Positions 25,121 to 36,711 of a stretch of 64,000 nucleotides of DNA are shown here, in pieces. The translations under genes were made by a program, and so were the position numbers. The notes beneath the pieces are model-generated. The model did no database searches. It saw only the letters and a list, made by a program, of their open reading frames with translations, and had not been told where the DNA came from. The stretch is from Heracleum sosnowskyi (lineage: Eukaryota; Streptophyta; Magnoliopsida; Apiales; Apiaceae): NCBI GenBank assembly GCA_030848705.1, contig CM061243.1:11061044-11125043 (forward strand), given 5' to 3'. Each line of letters opens with the position of its first letter. The stretch's first letter is position 1.

Positions 25121-27384
25121 ATGAGTTTCGGAGCCCTAAGATCCATAATCCGACCCGTATCAAGAACCCTCTTTTCATCTCCAATCAAATCCGTCTTCTC
25201 TCCGGCAGCATTTACTCCGGCGATTTCCCCATTTCCGGCAATCAAATGTCCATGGTTTCCGGCGTCAAGCTCCTTAATTCACAGTCTTACAGACACACGA
25301 TTTCCGAAGCGAAGGCCCGTTGATAAGCCCCGTAAAAAAAGATCCAGCTTGAGACCCTCAGGTTTAACCCATTTCTACATCTTTATATAAACTGTTATAT
25401 TTCGAATATCCTCGGGACCGGAATATTTTATTCATTTATCGAGATTATTAGCGAGGTTAAAAATACAATTTTTATATTATGTTAGAAAAAGTTACTTATG
25501 TATATGTGTGATTGTGTGTGCGTGCATTTCTGCTATATTGCTACTGAATATAGGTTTTAAATTGCAAATGTGGATTTAGGGTTTTGTATTGTATTGAACT
25601 GATGTTTTGAATTGCTTTCGTGTTAAAGTGAAAGATCTGGTTTTTTTCGTGTGGTAGTTTATTTGTGAATTGAGCTTAGTTTGCATTTTTTGTATGATGG
25701 CTGAAAAAAATATTTTTTGGTTAAGATGCTACTTGTTGTGTGTTGTAGGGCCATATGCTTGGGTTAAGTATACACCAGTTGCTCAACCAAGTGCTACGCC
25801 GAATGAGGGAAGCTCGAATCAGAAAAATGTCAAGAGGAGGAATGAGAAGAAGCGGATTAAACAGAGGCACAGCTTTATAATGGTTTGTATTTTTTAATAA
25901 GCCTATTACAATTACATTGCTAATTATATTTGGTATTATAATGGTACGTATTGTGTGGTATGTTTTCTGGATTATTTTGATTGGTTCACAAACATGAGTC
26001 TTGTATAAGAAGGTGATTGTCTGTCTATTTAGATGAATGGAAGTAGTTTTTAGGTTAGTAATGTTTTGATTCTGTTTCCTTATTTTAAATATCTGAAGGG
26101 AGCATGAGTGTTTAAAATGACCACTGATATATATAGTTTAGCTATGTTTACTTGTGCTCTAGCTATTCTATCAACTTCTTTCAACCGAAATCCTGTCAAT
26201 AATTTAACTTGAAACAAAATTCATATGTTTTTTGTTAGTATAAATCTGTAACTGAGAAATCTTGGGTTTGTGTCATTAGCCACTAACAAAGACATACTTT
26301 TTGAAGTCACGTGTTTCTTTCGATTAAGGATGTTTTACTTTTACCTCTAGGCAGAGAATAGATGATCGATAATGAACATTTCCTCATAAGGAATTAAAAT
26401 GCACCTTAATTGAGAGTTGAGACTTAAACAGAATTGACAAAGTTCGGTACTTTATCAGTTTGAGATGAAAAAGTTATTGGGAACTTGGTCAATTATACCG
26501 TTAACTGTTACTGAACTTCCCACATCATTTTCAGTTACAAATATTAGTGATTTTGCATCATGGCATCACAAGATATTGCGAGGTTGATGATTCTGTAAAT
26601 TACCCAACTTGTGCAACTTAATGAATTTAACAGGCTATTATGTTCCCACCCCCATGTTATTTGGCTCGGATTGTCTTTTTTAAAATATGCATTATTCAGT
26701 GATGTGCTTGTGTGAGTGTTGGTGTATGTTATCAATGCACAGATTTAAGTTCTACAAAGTAGTACACTTCAAAGTTTTCTCAGACTTTATTTGAGGAAAT
26801 GGTGTTATTGAAATATTTTTCTGTCAAACGAAGTCTTCGTTATTAGATGCTTGATATTTGTATTAGCTTTGTTGCTAACAAGTTTACTGGGAGAGACCTG
26901 TTGGATGTATGGACATATCTATTGTGGAGGTTGTAACATGACACAAAAAGATCTCAAAAGAAGACCTTAAAGGATTGATGATTCATTCAAACAAACTAAC
27001 GATTTAATTAAGAGTAATTGTCTATCTACTGCTTGCCTCAACTTTGTATATGGGAATGATATGCAGAGTTTTCTGTTTGCAATTTTTTTTTGCTCTACAC
27101 TTACTCTGACTTTAGTCTGTTGAATGTTGATAAAAAAAAATTATAATCTTTTTTCCTTATTCCTTCTATTTGGAGCATTCAAAGATTTTTTCTCTCGTCT
27201 GATGTTAATACTGCAGTCTGAGAAAAGGAAACGTAAAGTGCTAATGCAAGAAGCAAAGAGGAAGAAAATCATTAAAAGAGTTGAGCGCAAGATGTCTGCC
27301 GTTGCAAGGGACAGAGCATGGGCTATAAGGCTAGCAGAACTACAGCGGCTTGAGGAAGAGAAGAAGGCGGCTGCTACTGTCTAA
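25121..27384 (+). CDS. Small, highly basic, probably mitochondrial protein of unknown function, 180 aa
   Basis: Three exons, 25121-25361, 25749-25882 and 27217-27384, all with GT-AG borders, join in phase to 180 residues. The first 60 residues are rich in Arg, Ser, Pro and Phe with no acidic residue until position 58, starting MSFGALRSIIRPVSR. That looks like a mitochondrial (or dual) targeting peptide. A Lys/Arg-rich stretch (KRRPVDKPRKKRSS) and a short conserved-looking patch GPYAWVKYTP follow. The last 75 residues form an uninterrupted charged helix, probably a coiled coil (EKRKRKVLMQEAKRKK, ARDRAWAIRLAELQ). Such a composition would suit an RNA- or ribosome-associated protein, but I do not recognise the family and do not assign a function. 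The splice model is strong because all three phases agree. Confidence 0.8.
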
Positions 27385-28521
27385 TATGTTCTTATGTCGA
27401 ATCATAAGCCGCGAATAATATAGTAGCCGAAACCATCTGTTTTTTTAATGTAGGATTTTAAAACTCTGTATTTCTTATGCAAGTGCACATGCTTTTTTGT
27501 TTCTCCTGGAGTACATCAACTTCTAAATATTACTTGTACTGTTTGTTGGTCAAGTGGCTGCAAAATGTACCTCAGGCAAAGTCGCCCTTCATTACTGTGA
27601 ATTGTGAATCCACGGGATATGGTATTTTCTTAAGCTTACCTTTTAGGCGCATGCGAATATATCTATATGGTATTTTCTTGAACATAAAAATTTCGTTTGA
27701 TGTTCTAGGTTCTATTAAATGTGATGAAATCACCTCTTATTATGAGTGCTAAAAGAGTTTTGCTCCGATTTACTTGTGATTGATTGCAGGGGTTATTTAT
27801 CTGAGAGAATCATTATGTTTATTCTATATTTCTATCTCATATCGTGATTTATAATCATAATAATGAGTGGCAGATTGATGAATTCATAAGCATTGCGGTT
27901 GATCCTCGTATTCATCCACAAAGTGAAAATAAAGCAAAAACGGTTGTACTCTTTTAATAATTAACATACTCCATCAGTCCATCCAAATAACGGTCTTTAT
28001 ATATTAAAATTTTGAAGTTAAGGGCGCAGGGGATTTGGAAATATAACTATATAAGGGGTGCCAGGGTGGTGTTAAGGGTGTTTCTTGTGCTAGAAGAGAA
28101 AAGCTCGATTCTTAATTCCCCGAACACTTCAAATATATATATAGACAACCAAAAAGAATATGTTACAGGGGAAGGTAATGCACTCACAGGTTAAATTGTC
28201 CAATTGTCTTCTGTTTCACAAGACAAGAAAGTATAGAAATTGGGCCCTGGGAAAAAAAAAAAAAGGGAAGATCCTCAAGCTACAGCATCAACCAGGCAAC
28301 CATATATACAAACTTTTTATTCTAAATTTTATTTTCACCAAGTCCCTTGAGGATAACTTGCCTGTCGCTAAAATTCCATAATGAAACAAGTACACCATTG
28401 AGGCACTACAGTTGGGTGAATCTTCAAGCGGTGAAAAAGAATAGTACTTGATAAAGTAAAATGGCAAAGGTAAATAACTCTTAGAGACTATATAATCTTC
28501 AAAATTAGCTTTACTTTAAGT
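27385..28521. other. Convergent intergenic region
   Basis: Lies between two convergent genes and should hold both 3' UTRs. At about 27967 a sequence CTCCATCAGTCC resembles one end of a Stowaway MITE, but I see no matching second end. The open frames at 27477-27752 and 28012-28381 have no recognisable features. Confidence 0.45.
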
Positions 28522-31090
28522 TTAGTTTGCATAGGCCACAACTTCTTCATGCGTAATATTATAGAAAGTACTCAATTTAGTTATAGCAAGAGCTTCACCA
28601 AAGAGTGATGCTCTCGTAGACTTTTGTATAGAAACTTCCACATAATCACCAATTCTTGGATCACGCTTTCCGTTATTATCAACCCGATCTGGGATCGGCA
28701 TCTTCCCGAATATTACTCTGTGTCCCCTATCACTTTTCCCGATGAGTTCTGTGTCCGAAGCTCTCTTATTGGGACCTTCAACCAGCACAAGTTGTACAGT
28801 ACCAATCTGAGACTCAAAACACTTGCCTGTACTCTCGTGGAAAGTATCGATGAGTTCAGTCAACCTCCTTTGCTTTACATCATTAGGGACATCATCCTCA
28901 TAGTTTCTGTGAGCATGAGTTTTCTCTCTCATGCTATATGCGAACATATATGCCATATCATAACTAACAGCCTTAACAAGGCTTAGCGTGTCTCTGTGTT
29001 CCTCCTCTGTTTCACCGCAAAAGCCTGTATAAGATTTGAGCTCTTAAGCCACAGTAGAGAAAGTTTACAAGAAAACAATAAAAGAAAGTTCTCTGCCACA
29101 CAAATATAAGGGGAAAGTATGAATTCACGGTCTAAGATGATAGGAGTACATCGCTTTCGAGCTGTGTTTATATTTTAAGTGGAGCTTATGTTACATCAGA
29201 TATCCTTTAGCATAAGGAAAGACATACTAAACTGACACTTACCAGTTATAAAATCACTGCTCAGACCAACATCGGGAATAATACTGCGAATCTTCTGAAC
29301 AAGATCCAAGTATGCTTCTCGTGTGTATCCCCGACGCATTCTCTCAAGTACTGTACTGCTTCCTGTTTGTGCAGGCAGATGTATGTTTTTACAGATGTTA
29401 TATCTATCTCGCATAACATAAAGTAATTCATCTGGAAAATCTTTAGGATGAGGGGATGTGTATCTGAACCGCATCTCTGGATATTCTGTTGAAAGTCTAT
29501 CCAGAAGATCAGCAAATCGCAGGCCCATTTTCTTCACCTTTGATATGGTGGAAAAACCTTCACTTAATTTCCAATTCGTTCCTGGTTCAGCATCTTCTAC
29601 TACAGATGCGTCATTGTAGCTATTCACATTCTGGCCAAGAATTGTTACCTCTTTCACTCCTTCTTTCCAAAGCTCTCCCACCTCTTTCACAATTGATTCT
29701 ACAGGACGAGACCTCTCTCTGCCTCTCGTAAAGGGAACAATGCAGAAAGAGCACATATTATTACAACCTCTCATCACAGAGACAAAAGCAGTTACTGAAT
29801 TCTTTGAGATACGGACAGGAGTAATATCAGCATAAGTTTCTTCAAGAGAAAGAAGTGTATTAATCCCTTTCTGACCATAATCCACCTCTTCCAAAAGTCG
29901 TGGCAAATCACGATATGCATCAGGTCCGCATACCACATCCACCATCTTCTCCGCATCTAATATCTTTTCTTTTAACCTTTCAGCCATACATCCCAAAACA
30001 ACTACTTTTGGAGGACGTAACGACTCTGATCGCCCAGTAGCAACATTGCTTTTCCAGTGCCTCTTTAGAAACCAAAAATAATTAAGCCTCTGCCACACCT
30101 TTTGTTCAGCATTATCCCGGATAGCACAAGTATTGATAAAGATTATCTCTGCGCTCTCCGGGGCCTCCACAATCTCATTATAGCCAGCATTCTTCATGAC
30201 AGACAATACAATCTCCATATCATTGACATTCATTTGACAACCATACGTTTCATGATATATCCGACCTAGAGGAAGAACTTCAGAAGTTGAAACAGGCCTA
30301 GAAAAAAAGAAATCAAAATCAGTAAATTCTAGTTTGTAGAGTTCACAAATTCTTCCTAGACATTATCAAATGTTTTTGTAAACCACATAACTGAATGAAT
30401 GTAGTTTTTTTCTTCTTGCATATATAATGACATTAGACAGCTTACTTAACATTTACAAAACACATAATGCTTAGTCATGAAAATAAGTGTGTCTACTAAA
30501 ATTAATGCTTCCTAATTACATTAGTGAATACTGAAACAGCAAAGACATAATTAACATCTCCGATCACAAATTCGACCTACAAATAATCAAAATGCAACTA
30601 TGAACCACAGATTTGCACCAAGGAAACGTATCAAAATCATTATGAAACCAAACACTGAAAAATATTTCTACAAAGATAGCTCACTTCATATCTAGCCAGT
30701 GCTTACTGCTTAGTAATAAAGCTGAGCTGATCTGTCTATTTATTAATATGTGTGCATAGACAGAGTGAGTAACGTTCCAGTACAAACCATCTCAACCTAG
30801 CAAACGCTACAATTATACAATTCAAACAGTTAAGGTACTCTAAATCACCCATTACAGTCCTACATTTCACCCGTAAAATAGAACATATCACTTATACCAA
30901 TGGATTACTATTATCGTATGGTCGTCATAAGTTCCCAGTTCTCTTTTTAATTTTGCTTTCCACAAGCCTATATACATACATAAACACATTATTGGTTCCA
31001 CATAGCCTAATTACACCGGGGAAGCCAATTATACAAGTATATAATTTACACAATTCAATCACAAATTTAATCAATTGGTGAATGCAAGAA

Positions 31091-31169
<79 letters not shown>

Positions 31170-31486
31170 AGAGGAGCAACATGGGGCTCAGTAGAAGCCA
31201 AAGCAGCCTGAGAAATGAAGTGATGAAGAGATGGGCCTTCTTCATTTTTCTTCAATAGACTACTTGGGCTTGCATTTGATAAATTTCTTGAGAAATGGAG
31301 TGAAAAAGATTTAATCTTGGGCGGCCCAGATGAGATTGAAGAAGTGTAACCAAGGGTTCTTGAAGAAGAGACAAGAGTGTTCAAGAATCGACGGTGGAGA
31401 TTAATACGACGTAGTATTGTAGAGTTATGGGGTTTGTAATTGAATATTGAGGTTATGAGTGCTGATGAAGAAGAAGAAGACGCCAT
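28522..31486 (-). CDS. tRNA-2-methylthio-N6-dimethylallyladenosine synthase (MiaB/CDK5RAP1-like), 624 aa
   Basis: Radical-SAM methylthiotransferase that adds a methylthio group at C2 of isopentenyl-adenosine 37 in tRNAs. Plant homologues are organelle-directed. Exons 31486-31170, 30297-29243 and 29024-28522 join in phase. Residues 1 to about 100 are a Ser-rich, acid-poor targeting region. The N-terminal UPF0004 domain supplies three auxiliary-cluster cysteines: C126 (YGCQMN), C163 (NTCAIRD) and C209 (LGCMAE). The radical-SAM CxxxCxxC motif is CNNMCSFC at 284/288/291, followed by GRERSRP and GQNVNSY. A TRAM-type RNA-binding region ends the protein (GDYVEV near residue 595). All six cluster cysteines are present, so the enzyme should be functional. 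A 37-residue insertion-like stretch around WFLKRHWKSN is typical of eukaryotic forms. Confidence 0.94.
31091..31164. repeat. Compound (CA)n(GA)n microsatellite in intron 1 of the MiaB-like gene
   Basis: About 20 CA units run directly into about 17 GA units. The tract ends five bases from the intron-1 donor, whose GT reads at 31168-31169 on the minus strand. On the sense strand it is (CT)n then (TG)n just inside the intron. Confidence 0.95.
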
Positions 31487-31666
31487 TTTTATTTGATTTT
31501 GAGGTTATTCAAGTGGTTTTGTAAATATCATGCTCTTGATGGATAGGGTGCCGCACCGCTAGCTCAAACGGGTTTTGTTTGCAATATGGGTCGTCCGGGT
31601 CCGGTCTATTTTCTCCGATATACAAGGAGAGAAAATATTTGAAAATTAACATTTCAATTATTACCC

Positions 31667-31832
31667 GAGTAAAGTGCATTATGCGTACCTACATTATGTG
31701 TGTCAGACCACTTTCAATACTAGATTTCAGAAACTCTCACTTGCAGTACTGGACAATAAAAAAAATTATACATTGTGTACTACTGTCAACTCTTGCTAAC
31801 TCCGTCTGTTTTTGCAGGGGCATAATAGCCAG
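31667..31832. repeat. MULE left terminal inverted repeat
   Basis: Pairs with 44225-44390. Mismatches are scattered single bases (for example the two GTGTG/GCGTG-like positions), so the ends have diverged modestly. Confidence 0.88.
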
Positions 31833-31944
31833 CTCATTATTCTAACGGGTATTTGAGGTGTATATAATGCACATCATCTCTATTTCACTCATTTCCCTTA
31901 ATTTCAAACCCTAATTTACAATTCCATCTCTCCCCTTTCAGAAA

Positions 31945-32373
31945 ATGTCGCAATCAATGGGTCGTACAGATGCTGAGATTGATGCCATCTTGGACATCGC
32001 TTGTTATTGCGACCAGATGAGTGTAATGAAGACTGAATGGTATGGCCCCAACGCATGTAGGAGATTTAGGGCATGCTGGAACAATACACGTGGTTATCAG
32101 GTGTGGATTGATGAGGAACCACTTGGACCTCGGACGTTGGAGATAATAAAGGAGTTGCAAGATCTTGTTTCGGAAAGGGATGAAAAGTATAGATGCAAAA
32201 TGGTTCGTATGAGTGAGAGGCATCAAGCTGAGATGAATCAATTGAAGATGAAGCAGCAGTGTATAGTTGTTGGGTTGTTTGTGCTTGTTAATTTGATGAC
32301 TAATTTGGCTCTGAACACACTTCGTAATGATACTGTAGTTGAGGATGATGAGTATAATTCGCTTGATGAGTGA
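31945..32373 (+). CDS. GRF-like zinc-finger protein with C-terminal membrane segment, carried by the MULE, 142 aa
   Basis: Intact 142-codon frame starting about 110 bp inside the left terminal repeat, preceded by an AT-rich TATATAATG sequence near 31860. Residues 20-59 fit a GRF-type zinc finger: CYC (20, 22), an N-x-x-RRFxxC block (36-44) and a terminal WIDEEP. The expected fourth cysteine before the aromatic-rich end is not seen, so zinc binding may be lost or altered. Residues 65-105 are a charged coiled coil. Residues 105-125 (IVVGLFVLVNLMTNLAL) are hydrophobic enough to span a membrane. GRF-finger genes of this shape are common in plant genomes, often near transposons. Its role is unknown, but its place inside the element suggests a MULE accessory gene. 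Confidence concerns the frame and fold, not the function. Confidence 0.68.
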   Translation: MSQSMGRTDAEIDAILDIACYCDQMSVMKTEWYGPNACRRFRACWNNTRGYQVWIDEEPLGPRTLEIIKELQDLVSERDEKYRCKMVRMSERHQAEMNQLKMKQQCIVVGLFVLVNLMTNLALNTLRNDTVVEDDEYNSLDE

Positions 32374-32768
32374 AACTTTGTTTAGGTTGTTCTAGGACTG
32401 TTGTGCTTTGGTTAGATTTGCTTTTGTTAAGTTAACCTTTGTTTTTGTTGTTGGTTGTTATGGATGTTTTTGTTGTTTGTATTGAATGTTGTTGGTAATG
32501 GTACACTTTTGTTACAGTTTTGTTACAGTTATGTGCATTCACTTTTTTTTTGGCAATCAGATAGAGTTATGAGCAAACACAAATAGAGTAAAGAGATAAT
32601 TGACTTCATAAAAGAGTATATTTCTGTTAATAACATACAAAATGAGATCAATGTCTACAATGGTTAAGGACACCAAATTAGAAATAAGTTAAATGTCAAC
32701 CGAAAAACACAATTGACAAGCACCAAAGTTGTAAAACAAAAGCAACCATAGATAGAGTCATGAGATAT

Positions 32769-33190
32769 CTATAACTTCCACACTGGATTGTCCTTCAACT
32801 TGGATTGCATTTCCCTTCGTCTAGCTTGAATATTGTCATAACTAGTGGTTGAGACTTTGTTCTTCAAGTTGAATGCTTGAGACTGAATATCAATGGGAGT
32901 GTTCTTCACTTTTTCCCGGAGTTGCTTTTTCTTCAATACCCCACCTTGAGTACCCTCAAAGGCTTCTCCAGTAGCAGGATTTTGAACCTCAGGAGCAGGA
33001 TTTTGAACCTCTGGTCCACCTCTTTCAATCTCAGGAGCATGATTTTGAACCGCTGGAGCACCGCTCTCAACCTTAGGAGCAGGATTATGAGTTGCGTTGG
33101 TTGCATTACAAGCTGTGGAATTCTCATTGGGTGTTTCAGCATCATTGTTCTTCTTGGTAGTCTTTTTCGTTGTCTTAACTATCTTCTCAC
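32769..33190 (-). pseudogene. MULE transposase, C-terminal part (3' of the Copia insertion)
   Basis: Minus-strand frame ending at a stop at 32769. It is rich in Lys, Asn and Pro, with imperfect repeats of VQNPAPE / VQNHAPE, and ends with a basic tail (RRREMQSKLKDNPVWKL). Low-complexity basic or Pro-rich tails are usual for plant MuDR-type proteins. The frame continues across the Copia insertion point when the retrotransposon and one TSD copy are ignored, so it is the displaced tail of the gene at 41283-44129. Confidence 0.65.
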
Positions 33191-34781
33191 TGAAAGAGTT
33201 TGTCCTAAAATCCAATCATGTATGATGAGTTAGGAAGAACTTTCTTGTATTCTTATTTGATTTCGTTTATATTAATAAAAGACTTGTTTTGTTTTTATTA
33301 CGGGCTTTATCTATTTAAAGTGTTTTTAAATAAGATGTTCCATAGTTTAGAGTAAAGCTTCTAGAATTATAATGAGATTGTAATAGTGAGATCTAGAAGA
33401 TGATAACTCTAGACTTAAACAGTTCCTGATCATAGGATAACTAATCGGAAGTTAGTGAATCCGCAAAGATTGGTACATACTATGCTTGCTCCCTTCAGGA
33501 GGATGTCTGTTCTCATAGGCATTTGTGTGGTGACACTATAGCTAGTATGTAGGTGCTTGTTAGGGAATAAGTTCACTGAACATGACTCGATAAGTTGAAT
33601 AGCTAATGGAGTTTACTCACGTGTCAATAGTTATTCACTGAGTGATAGTTGTACAAGTGTCCTTAGACTTGAGATCGTTAGAGTTATCTTGTATATAATG
33701 AACTATGCTTTGGATTAGTCCTTAGTCTCAAGGACATCCATTAGGTCTATTCTGGGCATAGGGATTTGTGTATGGAGATAGTTAACGTCAATAGAGGATC
33801 TACCCCTTCCAGTATAGGAAGTGAATATCCTATGTTATTCTTAGTATGCGAGTTCTGGAATCTCTGGCCAGAGTGTATGAAATTAGAAAGGAGTTTCTAA
33901 TTTGCATTAATATGAACTTAGCATTATGAATAAGAAATCATATGATTAAATTTGATAAGGCCTGACACGAGATCCATGCCTTATATTTAATCGGGATATT
34001 GTAGGGTAGAAGGAATGATTGTACTGAAACTAGTCACTGACAGGTTCTTGGTATTCTAAGCAGTGAATTCATATTATCCGGATAGTCGCGATATGTTGAG
34101 AAGCATCACTCACGATGTAGAATAAATATAATTAATCAGTTAATTATATTTAATGAATTATTAGAATTCATATAAATAATAAATAAAAGTTTATTATTAT
34201 TTATTTCTACTACCGGCTTAATATTGAACCTACAGGGTCACACCATAAAAGATTAATTTATTGATGAAGGTATTTTGAGAGAGCAAGTTATTTTCTAAAT
34301 AGTTTAGAAAAGGAAATAATGATTAAAATAGTTTTAATTATTATTAAAGCATTTTATAAGATAAAGTGTGGGGTTAATATATATATATATAAAGATATAT
34401 TAAAAAACCCTAGGAGAGCCCTATAAATAGAATGAGATAGTTCATTCTAAAGGACTTGAGTTTTTGTGAAAAACCTAGTTGCCTCTCCTTCTTCTTCATC
34501 TCTCTCTCTCTCTCAAAAGAAAAAGGAAAACCTCCATTTTTATAAAGCTTCAAGCTTTATAAAAAGCTTCATCGAAGAATTATTCTTGGTGGATACCGGT
34601 AGAGAGCTTCACACTCTGAGAAGCTACTGCTAACGATCATCTCGATTCAAAGCTTCGATTTTTCAAGGTATGGTTACGATTCCTCCGCTCTTTCATTTTA
34701 TATGTTTTTCTATATGTGCGATACATGGTTTTTACGGATTAATTGTTATATCACGCTTCCGCTCATCCGTAAATTCCTTCA
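33191..34781 (+). repeat. Copia 5' LTR
   Basis: 1591 bp, TG...CA bounded. It contains a canonical TATA box at 34420-34430 and a CT-rich tract after it, so the transcription start is expected near 34455. Confidence 0.95.
34420..34430 (+). promoter_or_regulatory. TATA box of the Copia 5' LTR
   Basis: CCTATAAATAG, the best TATA match in the LTR. It lies about 350 bp before the LTR end, which places the U3/R border plausibly. The same sequence occurs in the 3' LTR at about 40920. Confidence 0.6.
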
Positions 34782-34782
34782 A

Positions 34783-34797
34783 TGGTATCAGAGCTAG
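34783..34797 (+). other. Primer-binding site (initiator tRNA-Met)
   Basis: TGGTATCAGAGCTAG, one base after the 5' LTR. TGGTATCAGAGC is complementary to the 3' end of plant initiator tRNA-Met, the usual Copia primer. Confidence 0.92.
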
Positions 34798-35361
34798 GTT
34801 ATGCATATAGAGATTCATATAAATATTTTCAGATTTTTTGATGCATGTATGGATTTATTATGATTTTTGCAAGTATATTTAGATTTAATTATGAATTAAT
34901 TCGAAATATGATTTGCATGAGATTTTGACCATTGATCTGGGTTCTACAAGTGTTGTGGATCATCTAGGTATTTTTTTCATAATTTTGTGATGTGTAGATT
35001 ATTTGTTATGAAGTTTTTAAAATTGTTTTAATTAAAATTCATAAAATAATTATGCATGTTCAAATATATGAATTAAAATTTGCACAAGGACCCCATAGAT
35101 ACTTGGTTATTTTTGCTTTTGTTTGATTTCAGAAATCATATTATTTTGATTTTTTATTAATTTATTAATTAATTGTTAATTAATTTATTAATATTAAAAT
35201 AAATTAATAATAACAATAAAGGGCATTAATGGCTAGAGGAGTTTCTTTTTTTTTTAAGTGTTATAAATGCTAAAGGAGTTACAAGCATTAAATAAAATAG
35301 CATAAAATTGTTGTAACTTACTTAGCATTAAATAAAAAAAAATAAAAACTGCTGGGAAGGG

Positions 35362-35484
35362 CCTGTAACGCATTCCGGGAACGCGTTACAGGGTCTGTAA
35401 CGCATGATCGTCATCGCATGATCGTCATGCGTTACACATTTAATAGCCTTTAATTGGTGTAACGCATGAGCGTCATGCGTTACA
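35362..35484. repeat. Cluster of GTAACGC palindromes in the Copia leader
   Basis: Three inverted repeats occur in 123 bp. 35362-35392 has arms CCTGTAACGC and GCGTTACAGG. 35396-35436 has arms TGTAACGCATGA and TCATGCGTTACA around an internal duplication. 35458-35484 is TGTAACGCATGA-GCG-TCATGCGTTACA, a 12-bp stem with a 3-nt loop. They are notably GC-richer than the surroundings. Confidence 0.92.
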
Positions 35485-36204
35485 GCCCCTCTGTCCACAT
35501 TAAATTTGATTTTTTGGGAGTTTGGTAACTCCGTTTTGGGCGTGCAATATACCGTTGGATTCGTTTTTCTGAGACGGATCTAATGGAGTGGTCAAATATT
35601 TTTTATATAAAAGTTTGGAACTGTTTATATTCCCGGATGTGTTTTAAAGCATGTATTAATTGTTTTAATTGCTTTTAAATACTATAATAAATCCATACAT
35701 CATTATATCATTGTATGACATGATATTACTTGCATGCTTACTTGTTTATTTATTTTTATATATGAGATATATGCCTATATTTACCATGCGATGATAGATT
35801 TAGGTGAACTTAAATCAATATAAGGCGTGCTCTAGAAAATCTAGAATAGGAATCGTTTCTTGCCTTAACAATAATATTATGAGTACAACCATGAGATTCT
35901 TATGTTTATGAAACATAGAGTGAAATACTCTTTTGATGTTGAAAATGAAAATTTCTGTCTAGGCCGTTGGGTTTTAAGCGGGACCGATGTGACCCCTCCA
36001 ACACACTGGGAATTTTTCATTTAAATATCATAATTGTATTTTGTTCAAGAAAAAGAGAATCTCCTAGTAATATGATTATGGTTGTAACATAATATAATCC
36101 CTCTAAAATTAAATAATATCAAGTAGTAATTGGCCAATGACACAACGGGCTTGTGTCGGTCATAGCCTTCCAACATGGTAGAAAGTAGTTCTTATTTTTA
36201 AATC

Positions 36205-36510
36205 ATTGTCGTTTCGTGCTACAACCGAGGGCTTTGATTTCGAAATTAGAAATACTTGTCTATTACATAGAGATGTGTACAATGAATTAGAATCTAATGG
36301 TCGTTACGTGCTACAGCCGTGGGCCGTTGGAGACTAATTCAATTGTACGAAATGTTGGGTTAGACTTGACTTAGAATATTGAGTTTGTCGTGCTACAGCC
36401 GTGACTCAATTATTCAAGAGGCTAAAGTTTTATTAGGGAATAACATGAGATGTAATTGACAAGAGTTGTCTACCTACTGAACATCACATGGCGTTTCGTG
36501 CCACAGCCGA
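36205..36510 (+). repeat. Four spaced copies of a CGTGCTACAGCCG-like word
   Basis: The words sit near 36213 (TCGTGCTACAACCGAGG), 36307 (ACGTGCTACAGCCGTGG), 36390 (TCGTGCTACAGCCGTG) and 36495 (TCGTGCCACAGCCGAGG). Spacing is about 85-105 nt and each lies among unrelated sequence, close upstream of gag. Confidence 0.85.
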
Positions 36511-36711
36511 GGTTGTGTGATGGAATGTAGGATCCCTATTCCCACTAGCATTATGAATGCTTAATTTTTCACTTAGGGGTTGTATAAATTAGGTAAACTA
36601 GTGGGAGCCACTTATGAATAAAGACCCAATTCATATAGTGTTTTAAAATGAAATTGAATATTTGCTAAGTGTTGTTATGTGTTTATCATTTACAGATTTA
36701 CTATATACATT

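Larger units (their letters stand above)
34798..36711 (+). other. Long untranslated leader of the Copia element
   Basis: About 1.9 kb between the primer-binding site and gag without a credible frame. It holds a cluster of palindromes at 35362-35484 and four spaced copies of a CGTGCTACAGCCG-like word between 36210 and 36510. Such a long structured leader may carry packaging, dimerisation or translation signals. Confidence 0.6.

Noticed and set aside
28012..28381. Overlapping small plus-strand frames
   Set aside because: No motif, atypical composition, located where two convergent 3' UTRs are expected.
32933..33233. Alternative frames over the MULE transposase tail
   Set aside because: Low-complexity shadows. 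The frame ending at 32769 continues across the Copia insertion and is the credible one.
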